NCBI GenBank assembly: GCA_003170325.1
Contig: PMZP01000049.1
Location: 1-18,945 of the forward strand
Direction: 5' to 3'
DNA from: Candidatus Tayloriibacteriota bacterium
Lineage (GTDB): Bacteria; Patescibacteriota; Minisyncoccia; Phycocordibacterales; PALSA-1337
Length of the DNA stretch: 18,945 nt
Positions 6,499 through 13,584 of this stretch are shown piece after piece. The notes under the pieces are model-generated. The model was given only the letters and a program-made list of their open reading frames with translations, was not told the DNA's origin and did no database searches. The position numbers and the translations under genes are program-made. Numbering within the stretch: the first letter of the stretch is position 1; every line of letters begins with the position of its first letter.

Positions 6499-6515
6499 CA
6501 GCCCCGAGGGGGCTG
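6499..6515 (-). terminator. Strong GC hairpin, orphan terminator-like
   Basis: CAGCCCC-GAG-GGGGCTG, a perfect 7-bp stem. On the minus strand it is followed by TTGTGCGTTTTATGTTA, so it looks like an intrinsic terminator for leftward transcription, yet no leftward gene precedes it. It may block antisense transcription out of the redox operon or be left from a lost gene. Confidence 0.4.
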
Positions 6516-6585
6516 CTTTGCGAGACATTTCTTGGAGAGTGCCCACACTGGGTACTCATGGGAGTATAATAGCACAATTCAAGTG

Positions 6586-6615
6586 CTTACACAAGCGAAA
6601 ATTACCTGATACAAT
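6586..6615 (+). promoter_or_regulatory. Promoter of the Nfu-oxidoreductase-ferredoxin operon
   Basis: -35-like CTTACA (6586-6591), 18-nt spacer, extended -10 TGATACAAT (6607-6615), then 12 nt to the ATG at 6628, giving an RNA leader of about 5 nt. A second perfect TATAAT lies at 6565-6570 with a poor -35. No Shine-Dalgarno is visible. Confidence 0.5.
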
Positions 6616-6627
6616 GCATCGACTTAC

Positions 6628-6885
6628 ATGGAAAATCGTCCCAACAATGAAACAAGAACGAAGATCGGGAACGTTCTCGACAAGGTGCGGCCTTTCATCC
6701 AGTCTCACGGCGGCGACGTTAATATCGTCGGTTTGAAGGGAAAAAAGGTGATATTGCGGGTATCTGGCAGATGCACCCATTGCCTATTGGCTGACCTGAC
6801 CTTCAATCACATGGTCAAAGACATGATCATGGAATCAGCTCCGGAGATCGAAACCATAGAATTTCAAAATGCTCACACACTATAA
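6628..6885 (+). CDS. NifU C-terminal (Nfu)-domain Fe-S protein
   Basis: An 85-residue protein covering one Nfu domain: DKVRPFIQSHGGDVNIVGLKGKKVILRVSGRC followed by THC. The HGGDV block and CxxC (C49, C52) are those of NifU C-terminal domains. Two copies usually bind a bridging [4Fe-4S] cluster and pass it to target proteins. The residues between the cysteines are T-H rather than the more usual small or glycine residues. The stop overlaps the next gene by 17 nt, so the three genes 6628-8363 look co-transcribed and co-translated. The likely client is the ferredoxin encoded two genes downstream. Alternatively the domain could itself be a redox partner of the oxidoreductase. Confidence 0.88.
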   Translation: MENRPNNETRTKIGNVLDKVRPFIQSHGGDVNIVGLKGKKVILRVSGRCTHCLLADLTFNHMVKDMIMESAPEIETIEFQNAHTL

Positions 6886-8140
6886 ATACCTGATCATCGG
6901 TAGCGGCATCGCCGGCACGACTGCGGCAGATGCAATCCGACAGCATGACAAAAAAGGAACTCTGGCTATCTTGGGCAACGAGCCGCATCGCCTGTATTCT
7001 CGGATCGTCCTTTCCAAACCGGAATTCTATGAAAAAAGCGGGGCTCCGAATACATTGTTCCTCAAAGACCTCGGATGGTATCCGAGGAATGGGATCGACT
7101 TATTATGCGGCGAAACCGTCATTGGACTGGATGTGGGCGACAATAGGATAAGCTTGGCTAGCGGCAAGATCATAGGATACGAAAAACTTCTGCTATCCAT
7201 AGGCGTGCAACCGAATCCGCTCCCCGACTTGGAGCCTGCGGAAGCAAGGAATATCCTCTATCTCCATAATCTGGATCAAGCAAATACGATATTAGAGAAT
7301 ATCCGCGGTCGGGAGACCGTTCTGGTGGTCGGAGGAGGTTTTATCGCCATTGAATTATGCGATCTTCTCACTAAGCTCGATAAGAAGGTCATCTCGGTGA
7401 TCTCCTCTCCAAGATACTGGCGGTCCACATTCGACGAGACTTCTTCACGGTTCATCAAAGATGCGCTTACAAGAAACGGTATAACCATCCATACAGATTC
7501 CTTTATTATGCAGACCAAGGGAAAGTCGAAGATCGAAGCGGCGATCATTCGCAACAAACAAACAGGTGAAGAAACGACTGTCCCCTGCACTACGGTAATC
7601 GCCGCTATCGGCACGCATTGCGCTTTGGATTGGGTGAAAGAGGCAGGAATAGATTGCAATATTGGCATTTTGACCGACGAGCGCTTGAAAACGAACGTGC
7701 CGAATATCTGGGCGGCCGGAGATTGCGCCGAATATTTTGACCTTATCTCTGGTCGGCACATCAAGCTCGCCAACTGGACTAATTCCAGAGCGCACGGTAA
7801 AATCGCGGGGGTGAACATGATCGGCGAGAGCTCTTCGTATCGGAAAACTACCTTCTACTCAACGGAGAAGCTCGGCTTGGCGATCTCATTTGTCGGAGAT
7901 ACGAGCAGGCTTGGCAAAGATAAACGGACTATCTCCCGAGGATCATACGAGTCTCACGCTTACGCTGAACTCCGAGTCAGGGGTGGAAGGATCATCGGCG
8001 CCACCATGATCAACATGGCCAATGAGCTTAGTTCGATTGTTTCATTGATCGAAAATGAGATTCCTATGGGAAAACATCTAAAAGAAATCAGGGATCCGCA
8101 CTTCGATCTGAAATCTCTATTAACACATGAGAACAAATAA
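6869..8140 (+). CDS. FAD/NAD(P)-dependent oxidoreductase, rubredoxin/nitrite-reductase-like
   Basis: A 423-residue flavoprotein of the pyridine-nucleotide-disulfide oxidoreductase fold. FAD-binding GSGIAG is at 11-16, a YSRIVLSK motif at 43-50 (typical of NADH-rubredoxin, ferredoxin and NADH-nitrite reductases, where it appears as YSRxxLSK), NAD(P)-binding VVGGGFIAIE at 153-162 and the second FAD contact NIWAAGDCAE at 279-288. A C-terminal domain follows (YAELRVRGGRIIGATMIN). No CxxC redox disulfide is seen, so it is of the AIF/rubredoxin-reductase type rather than thioredoxin reductase. It probably moves electrons between NAD(P)H and the ferredoxin that follows, whose start overlaps it by 14 nt. 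The direction of electron flow and the final acceptor are unknown. Confidence 0.9.
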   Translation: MLTHYKYLIIGSGIAGTTAADAIRQHDKKGTLAILGNEPHRLYSRIVLSKPEFYEKSGAPNTLFLKDLGWYPRNGIDLLCGETVIGLDVGDNRISLASGKIIGYEKLLLSIGVQPNPLPDLEPAEARNILYLHNLDQANTILENIRGRETVLVVGGGFIAIELCDLLTKLDKKVISVISSPRYWRSTFDETSSRFIKDALTRNGITIHTDSFIMQTKGKSKIEAAIIRNKQTGEETTVPCTTVIAAIGTHCALDWVKEAGIDCNIGILTDERLKTNVPNIWAAGDCAEYFDLISGRHIKLANWTNSRAHGKIAGVNMIGESSSYRKTTFYSTEKLGLAISFVGDTSRLGKDKRTISRGSYESHAYAELRVRGGRIIGATMINMANELSSIVSLIENEIPMGKHLKEIRDPHFDLKSLLTHENK

Positions 8141-8363
8141 ATACACTGTAAGGATCGATAAGGAAGCTTGCATCGGTTGCGGTGTTTGCAATGAATTAGC
8201 GCCGAAGATATTCACGTCCGACAATGAAATGAAAAGCGAATTGCGCCAAGATGCAGAGATCGACGAGAAACTGCTACTCAAGGCCGCCGAAGAATGCGCT
8301 TCCGGCGCTATCGTCATCATAGATAACGAGACTGGCGAGCAGCTGTGGCCCAAAAACGATTGA
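8127..8363 (+). CDS. Single-cluster [4Fe-4S] ferredoxin
   Basis: A 78-residue protein. CIGCGVC (C15, C18, C21) and a fourth cysteine (C57, in CASGAI) form the C-x2-C-x2-C...C(P/A)xxAI pattern of one-cluster [4Fe-4S] ferredoxins of the Thermotoga/Pyrococcus type. Alanine replaces the usual proline after the last cysteine. The acidic surface is typical. It overlaps the oxidoreductase gene by 14 nt and lies in the same operon as an Nfu protein. The following 33 nt to the convergent radical SAM gene contain no clear terminator. Confidence 0.93.
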   Translation: MRTNKYTVRIDKEACIGCGVCNELAPKIFTSDNEMKSELRQDAEIDEKLLLKAAEECASGAIVIIDNETGEQLWPKND

Positions 8364-8373
8364 GCACTGAATT

Positions 8374-8405
8374 TGTTTAGGCAGCACTGCGTCTGTTTAG
8401 GCGGC
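8374..8405. repeat. 20-bp tandem duplication at the 3' end of the radical SAM gene
   Basis: TGTTTAGGCAGC (8374-8385) and TGTTTAGGCGGC (8394-8405) repeat with a 20-nt period. The second contains the radical SAM stop codon (8397-8399). It looks like a short slippage duplication between two convergent genes. Confidence 0.5.
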
Positions 8406-9896
8406 GCGTTTTACGCGATTCTTCAGCCAAATGATCATATTGGCGTCGATCGGAAATCTCCAAAAATTGTATTTGAATCTCGGCAATAGTATCGGTCTGA
8501 CGCTTTTCATAAAGATGAATTTCATCACGTTTTTGGGAGATCGTTTGCCGATCATCTTCCAAGTCTTGTTGTACCACAAAAGCGGACTCAACTCATGAAT
8601 GATCTCGTATTCGCGGGGATTGGCGAGCCAAGGTATGTGAGCCTTGCCCCAGAAGTAGTTACCCCATGATTGTAGGTCTTGCGGTTCCTTGAATCCCAAC
8701 TGCACGGCCTGGTGGAATAGATTCGTACCCGGATATGGGATATACACCCAAAGAGGATAGATGGCCGCTTTAGGATTGATCTTTTGGATCTGAAGAACGA
8801 GATCGATCGTCTCCTGTCTTTCCGCTACAGTCTCCGTCGGCCAGCCGATGACGAAAGAGAGGATCAACTTCAGATCCAGATCTTTGGCGACCTCGACCGC
8901 CTTTAGAGTCTGTTCCTTGGTGATGCGTTTTTGAATTATCTCATTTAACACGCGGTTGGAACCACTCTCGCAGCCGACACGGATCTCGCACATGCCGCTT
9001 TCCTTGAGCTTTTTCAGAAATTCATAGTCGAACGCATCTATCCTTGCGTCGATGGAATATTTAATGTTCATGCCTTTCGCATTGATAAGTTCGGCGATCT
9101 TCAGAGACCGTTTCTTGTTGACCACGAAATTATCGTCATGAACGATGAAATAATTTATCCCATATTTCTTGTTCAACATTTCCAGTTCGGCCACGGTATT
9201 TTCGGCATTCCTAGAACGCCATTGCCTGCGATTGAAGAACAAGTTATAACAAAAACTGCAAGGAAACGGGCATCCTTTGCTGGAATACATATTCAGAACT
9301 CGGCGAGAAGACGGCTCCCCTCCCGCAACCCAATCATCCGGAGCGTTAGAAAGGATCTTTACATACCTTTCGACATCGATGAGGTCCCAGGCGGGCATGG
9401 GCAATTCATCCATGGGTATGAAATCTTCGACACCCTGGTTAATATGCACATGTCCCTTTCTATCCTTCCAACCGAGATTGGCGATCGTATCTAGACCGGT
9501 CTTGTCTTCAATGGCTTTCAACAAACCCAGCAAAGTCTTCTCGCCTTCATTTATAACCACAAAATCTATATAAGGATTCTCGAGCGTCTGCCTAGGAAAG
9601 AATGTGGGATGTATCCCACCAACGACGGTCTTGACCTTAGGATACTTCCTCTTTATTTCTTTACAGGCATCTATGACCTGTATGATACAGCTCCCCGTCA
9701 GCAGGCTAAAACCCACGATGAGCGGTTTCTGCTCTTTGATCTGCCCATAGAGATAGTTCAGCGGGTCGAACCGCAGATCGATTATCTTGGACTGATAAGC
9801 GGGACGAATATACGCGGCGAGGCTGATGAGCCCCAGCGGCGCATATATCGTCTCATTTAAGCCGTTTTTCGGCTGAACTAGAATAATTTTACCCAT
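8397..9896 (-). CDS. Radical SAM protein with N-terminal B12-binding-like domain
   Basis: 499 residues. The N-terminal part (1-150) has the Rossmann-like layout of cobalamin-binding radical SAM proteins (LVQPKNGLNETIYAPLGLISLAAYI, VGFSLLTGS, VVGGIHPTFFPRQTL). The DxHxxG base-off motif is not seen, so B12 binding is doubtful. The radical SAM core has CPFPCSFC (C209, C213, C216) for the [4Fe-4S] cluster, then HDDNF, EIRVGCESGS and a LSFVIGWPTET strand. A basic C-terminal part follows (about 400-499). Such enzymes methylate or rearrange lipids, sugars or small molecules; the substrate cannot be read from the sequence. The start is 20 nt after the O-antigen ligase stop on the same strand, so the two are probably co-transcribed and this enzyme may modify a surface glycan or lipid. 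Confidence 0.87.
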   Translation of the reverse strand: MGKIILVQPKNGLNETIYAPLGLISLAAYIRPAYQSKIIDLRFDPLNYLYGQIKEQKPLIVGFSLLTGSCIIQVIDACKEIKRKYPKVKTVVGGIHPTFFPRQTLENPYIDFVVINEGEKTLLGLLKAIEDKTGLDTIANLGWKDRKGHVHINQGVEDFIPMDELPMPAWDLIDVERYVKILSNAPDDWVAGGEPSSRRVLNMYSSKGCPFPCSFCYNLFFNRRQWRSRNAENTVAELEMLNKKYGINYFIVHDDNFVVNKKRSLKIAELINAKGMNIKYSIDARIDAFDYEFLKKLKESGMCEIRVGCESGSNRVLNEIIQKRITKEQTLKAVEVAKDLDLKLILSFVIGWPTETVAERQETIDLVLQIQKINPKAAIYPLWVYIPYPGTNLFHQAVQLGFKEPQDLQSWGNYFWGKAHIPWLANPREYEIIHELSPLLWYNKTWKMIGKRSPKNVMKFIFMKSVRPILLPRFKYNFWRFPIDANMIIWLKNRVKRAA

Positions 9897-9919
9897 ATGG
9901 CCAATACGTACGACCTAGT

Positions 9920-12199
9920 CTATTTACTGCTTTGCGCCTGCTTGATAGCCGCGTCAATTTGGTCCTTAAGCTCCGGATGGTTTTTCAGAATGCCTTGCAA
10001 AGTTTTAATGGATGCTGATTTCATTCCAGCCGTGAATTGAAGTTGCGCCAGCTGTCCTTGAATGTTCACGTCCGTTGGACTGCTGGAAGCCAGGTTCTGG
10101 AAGATTGTGATGGCTTTGGCATATTGTTTCTGCGAAGCATATATACCCGCCATCTGCTGTGTATCGAAAATGGCCGGGTCATTATTGAATATCTGACGAG
10201 CTTGCGCTTCCTTTCCATCGAGGACCATCGTGATGGCATAAGAATTCTTAGCCTGGAAATAATCCGGTGCCGATTCATAGGCCTGTTTGAGAAGGGCTTC
10301 CGCTTCGGGAGCCTTACCGGTGTTGATGAGGGCCGTCGCTAACTCAAAATCAAGCGTTTGTTTTCCGGGAGAGAGCCGGTGACCTTCTTCGAGAAGAGAC
10401 GCAGCCTGGACATATTGTCCGATACTATCATAGAAAGCCCCGCCCAATACATAAATACGGGCATCTTTTGGAGTGGCCGCAATCTGAACCTGAATCTCTT
10501 TATTAGCCAAGGTAAAGAAAGCCTGTTTCGTCGGTCCAGCAGCCTGCTGATTGGAAAGGACGCCTCCGGCACAAGAGAGAAGTTGTTCGCGGATTTCCTG
10601 ATTGGCCACATATGTATTGACATTCAAGGCGTTTTGGAAGGCCGCGGTATCAGCGCTTTGACCGCCACAGGCTTGCAAGGCAGAGATGAGACGAGTGTTG
10701 GCTTGGATCGGTCTGACATTATAGAAGTATACTGCTCCGATCAAGAGCACGATGGCAATCGGAGCTACGATATATTCGACGGCGTCCATACGGACAGGAT
10801 TCATGCCGAACCAATTGGGAGAGGGCATCGAAACTTGACCTTGGGCTATCTCCCGTTTAGGCAATGAATTCGCAAACCCCAGGACAGCGAAGAATAGGAC
10901 GTAGCTGGCCAGATTGTCAAAGACGAAGATGTTGTGAACGAAGTAACCTGCCAGCAACCCCGTTAAGACGCTCTTTTCAGCGATACCAAGCGAAGATTTC
11001 CAGACGACATAGAGAAACAGGACATACAAAGAAAGATAGGCGATCAATCCGACGATTCCCGAATTGACCAACCAATCCAGAAAGACGTTATGGGCACGAT
11101 CGAACCATTGCTCCTGTGAGTACATGATTGGATTGTAATCAGCGTTGAAGATATAGTTGAAATTCTCCTGTCCCCAGCCGAAAAGCGGACGATGCATAGC
11201 GCCGCTAATAGCCATGGGCCAGATGTATTGGCGGGCTTGATTGGAAGCGTCGGACCAAGATACGTTGGAGAAACGACCGAAGATGGGGTTTCTTTCGATG
11301 ACCGGCTGATGGCGGTTGAGCCAGAAGACGACTCCCAAGATCACCAAAAGGCCGATGAAACCGCCAGAAATCCATCTACGTTTGGCTGGCTCATTTCTGC
11401 CGAAAATGGCGTAGACGGCTAGAGAAAGCATCACGCCACCGACGATTCCGAGGATTGTACCGCGGGTTTGAGTCTCGAAGAGAATGAATGTGAAAAAGAC
11501 CGTCAGAATGGCATAGACCCATTGCAGAAATCCCGCATTTATGATCTTTTTGGCCCGAGCGATGAAGAACATGTACGCCGCCAAAAAGGCGCTGAAGAGC
11601 ATGTAAACGGCCATGTAAGCGGAGTTTCCTAGAGATGCATCCACGCGGCCGGCACCTTGGTGCGTCGGCGCCCAACCAAACAATTGCACTAGAGCATATG
11701 TGGCGACTATGAAGGATACGAGCAAAGAGACGTTGAGCCAGCGGTGCCATAATCTGCGGTTACCGGTTTCAGTGATCCCTCCGTTCGGGACGCCCGATTG
11801 GCCGACGCTGCCGTTCTTCGTGATTTCAGTCGGACTAAACAGGCATGTCGCAACTATATAGAACGCCCAGAGATGAATGATAGTTATCCACCCCTCCATG
11901 CGCTCGAAGTTCGACCAGAGGCTTCTTATCGGATTGACACCCAAGAGATCGGCGACTAGAGATACCAAAGCGAACAGAGTAACGCCGATGGACATAGGAG
12001 TGATTCGAGGCCGATACTTCGGTTCAATGAATGCCAGGATAGCCCAGGCCGCGAAACCGATCTCTACTAGAATGCGGAAGTAGAAGGCTTTTCCGGTAAT
12101 GAATGGGAAAAAGAACGAATTGGCCACAATGAGCGGAAAGATCGGGATGAGGAACAATGCGGCTATCGAGACATACAAGGTTATTTTTTTGATAGGCAT
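9920..12199 (-). CDS. O-antigen ligase-like (Wzy_C) membrane protein with C-terminal TPR repeats
   Basis: 759 residues. About 12 hydrophobic segments fill the first 480 residues, beginning with ITLYVSIAALFLIPIFPLIV. The family hallmark loop is present (FGWGQENFNYIFNADYNP, then WFDRAHNVFLDWLVNSGIVGL, with the conserved RAHN). After a last membrane segment (about 470-490) comes an extracytoplasmic helical region with TPR-like pairs, for example ALINTGKAPEAEALLKQAYESAPDYFQAKNSYA. Proteins of this layout polymerise or transfer lipid-linked glycans, or glycosylate surface proteins. The start ATG 12199 lacks a Shine-Dalgarno; an extended -10 lies 53 nt upstream. The divergent neighbour block makes what looks like an activated sugar, a plausible substrate source. 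The acceptor is unknown. Confidence 0.9.
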   Translation of the reverse strand: MPIKKITLYVSIAALFLIPIFPLIVANSFFFPFITGKAFYFRILVEIGFAAWAILAFIEPKYRPRITPMSIGVTLFALVSLVADLLGVNPIRSLWSNFERMEGWITIIHLWAFYIVATCLFSPTEITKNGSVGQSGVPNGGITETGNRRLWHRWLNVSLLVSFIVATYALVQLFGWAPTHQGAGRVDASLGNSAYMAVYMLFSAFLAAYMFFIARAKKIINAGFLQWVYAILTVFFTFILFETQTRGTILGIVGGVMLSLAVYAIFGRNEPAKRRWISGGFIGLLVILGVVFWLNRHQPVIERNPIFGRFSNVSWSDASNQARQYIWPMAISGAMHRPLFGWGQENFNYIFNADYNPIMYSQEQWFDRAHNVFLDWLVNSGIVGLIAYLSLYVLFLYVVWKSSLGIAEKSVLTGLLAGYFVHNIFVFDNLASYVLFFAVLGFANSLPKREIAQGQVSMPSPNWFGMNPVRMDAVEYIVAPIAIVLLIGAVYFYNVRPIQANTRLISALQACGGQSADTAAFQNALNVNTYVANQEIREQLLSCAGGVLSNQQAAGPTKQAFFTLANKEIQVQIAATPKDARIYVLGGAFYDSIGQYVQAASLLEEGHRLSPGKQTLDFELATALINTGKAPEAEALLKQAYESAPDYFQAKNSYAITMVLDGKEAQARQIFNNDPAIFDTQQMAGIYASQKQYAKAITIFQNLASSSPTDVNIQGQLAQLQFTAGMKSASIKTLQGILKNHPELKDQIDAAIKQAQSSK

Positions 12200-12252
12200 G
12201 GTAAGAAATGCAAGTTGAGAGGCTCAAGATGCAAAGTGATTAGTAGGAAGCA

Positions 12253-12261
12253 ACTATATCA
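12253..12261 (-). promoter_or_regulatory. Extended -10 promoter of the O-antigen ligase gene
   Basis: Minus strand TGATATAGT; the predicted start site leaves a leader of about 46 nt before ATG 12199. The leader has no obvious Shine-Dalgarno. The spacing differs from the leaderless genes in this window. Confidence 0.45.
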
Positions 12262-12318
12262 CGTCTAAATCATTTAAATCCAGTCCAAGCGCAATGAGTG
12301 GAAATATTGGCACATGAG

Positions 12319-12327
12319 TGCTATATT
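12319..12327 (+). promoter_or_regulatory. Extended -10 promoter of the sugar-activation block (leaderless)
   Basis: TGCTATATT followed by GCCCGTT (7 nt) and ATG 12335, the same geometry as at secA. TGGAAA at 12299-12304 could be a weak -35 (4 of 6, 17-nt spacer). This decides for ATG 12335 over ATG 12314, which lies upstream of the -10 box. Confidence 0.55.
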
Positions 12328-12334
12328 GCCCGTT

Positions 12335-12898
12335 ATGATAAGGCCATCTACCAAGCTGATCCTCAAGGAGATCCAAGGCGTCCTTGACAGGATACATGAA
12401 GAAGAAGTTGTCGAGTTTGTCGAAGCCATCTGTAAAGCCACTAAAATAGTTTGTGTCGGGGCTGGTCGGGTCGGAAATGTTGTTTGGGGGTTTTCCATGC
12501 GTCTGGGTCACTTGGGTTTTGTGGCACATACGGTCGGAGACTCGACAACTCCCTCTATCCGAAAAGGCGATTTACTGATTGCTGCTTCCGGTTCTGGAGA
12601 GACAGAAACAATCTTCCATTACGTCAACGTGGCGAAAAAGAACGGAGCCCGAGTAGCGCTCATAACTTCCAACCCCGATTCCCGAATGGGACGCCTTGCT
12701 GATACGGTTTTGATCCTATCGGCACCATCAAAGCTCAAAAAGATCCCGTTACCAAAACAAATAAGAACGATTCAGCCGATGACAACGTTGAACGAGCAAT
12801 GTCTTCAGATATTCTTTGACACATTAATCCTCGAGTTGATGAAGAGGCTTCATCAGACAGAGAAACATATGTGGGAGCGTCATTCTAATCTTGAATAA
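12335..12898 (+). CDS. hxlB: SIS-domain sugar-phosphate isomerase, 6-phospho-3-hexuloisomerase type
   Basis: 187 residues from ATG 12335 (194 from ATG 12314). The SIS fold is clear: VCVGAGRVGNVVWGFSMRLGHLGF (39-62), VGDSTTPSIRKGDLLIAASGSGET (67-90) and the C-terminal MTTLNEQCLQIFFDTLILELM (149-169), ending in ERHSNLE. This order, the conserved glutamate (E154) and the final RHxNLE are those of 6-phospho-3-hexuloisomerase (HxlB/PHI), which interconverts 3-hexulose-6-phosphate and fructose-6-phosphate. The usual serine in GAGRSG is valine here. The normal partner, hexulose-phosphate synthase, is absent; an epimerase-like gene follows instead, so the true substrate may be another ketose or aldose phosphate, as for GmhA or KdsD. 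First gene of a five-gene block. Confidence 0.8.
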   Translation: MIRPSTKLILKEIQGVLDRIHEEEVVEFVEAICKATKIVCVGAGRVGNVVWGFSMRLGHLGFVAHTVGDSTTPSIRKGDLLIAASGSGETETIFHYVNVAKKNGARVALITSNPDSRMGRLADTVLILSAPSKLKKIPLPKQIRTIQPMTTLNEQCLQIFFDTLILELMKRLHQTEKHMWERHSNLE

Positions 12899-12899
12899 A

Positions 12900-13583
12900 A
12901 TGAGTAGATATCCGTTTTCCATTTCAGCTTCCATCGTCTGCGGTAACATGGCGAATATTGCCGCAGATATTAAGGCTCTCGAACAGTCTAAGGTCGAATA
13001 CATCCACTTTGATGTCATGGACGGCGTCTTTGTTCCTAGACTCGGACTTTTGCCAGAAATGCTGACTGCAATCGGCTCATTGACAAAAATCCCAGTCGAC
13101 GTTCACCTCATGGTTTGCGACCCGTTACCTTATATAGAGCCGTTCTGCAAAGCCGGTGCCGATCTCGTTTCCGTTCACGCCGAATCCACGCCTCATCTCG
13201 ATCGAGCGATTCGTATGATAAAAGCCAATGGCGTTAAAGCTGGGGTGGCTTTGAATCCAGCCACACCGCTCCATGTCCTCGATTACCTCTTGGACGATAT
13301 CGACTACGTCGTATTAATGGCCATAAATCCGGGCATCGTCGGCCACAAGCTCATTCCGAGCATGATGAATAAGATATCCGACCTTAAGAAGAAACTCGCC
13401 AAGAACCCTGATATCATCATCGAGATAGATGGCGGCGTATCATTCGAAAGCGCTTCGGAAATGGTGCGGCGAGGAGCTTCTATGTTAGTCTGCGGTAGTT
13501 CTACAATCTTTCGGTCCGGAGAGAAGGTCGAGGCCAGGGTAACGGCATTGCGCAAAAAGATCTCAGCCGATCTGAAGAAATGA
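12900..13583 (+). CDS. Ribulose-phosphate 3-epimerase-like enzyme with altered phosphate loop
   Basis: A TIM-barrel epimerase of 227 residues. The metal and catalytic residues of ribulose-phosphate 3-epimerase are all at their usual places: H36 and D38 in IHFDVMDG, H69 in DVHLMV, D177 in EIDGG. AGVALNPATP and CGSSTIF also match. The flexible loop that is MTVNPGFGGQxF in standard enzymes reads MAINPGIVGHKL (140-151), with F, G and Q replaced by I, V and H, which argues for a different ketose phosphate (compare allulose-6-phosphate epimerases) or altered kinetics. The frame also offers a TTG at 12891; ATG 12900 starts one nt after the hxlB TAA and is preferred. It could simply be the cell's pentose-phosphate epimerase, but the operon context suggests a role in sugar-nucleotide synthesis. 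Confidence 0.8.
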   Translation: MSRYPFSISASIVCGNMANIAADIKALEQSKVEYIHFDVMDGVFVPRLGLLPEMLTAIGSLTKIPVDVHLMVCDPLPYIEPFCKAGADLVSVHAESTPHLDRAIRMIKANGVKAGVALNPATPLHVLDYLLDDIDYVVLMAINPGIVGHKLIPSMMNKISDLKKKLAKNPDIIIEIDGGVSFESASEMVRRGASMLVCGSSTIFRSGEKVEARVTALRKKISADLKK

Positions 13584-13584
13584 C

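Noticed and set aside
6381..6575. 64-codon minus-strand ORF in the murB-nfu intergenic region
   Set aside because: It runs through three hairpin elements, has no start signal or recognisable protein features, and is better explained as non-coding sequence.
10037..11750. Several 70-170 codon ORFs opposite or out of frame with the O-antigen ligase gene
   Set aside because: They are shadows: the ligase frame has membrane segments and family motifs across the whole span.
12314..12334. ATG 12314 as the hxlB start
   Set aside because: An extended -10 box at 12319-12327 lies downstream of it and 7 nt before ATG 12335, and the extra seven residues show no family similarity.
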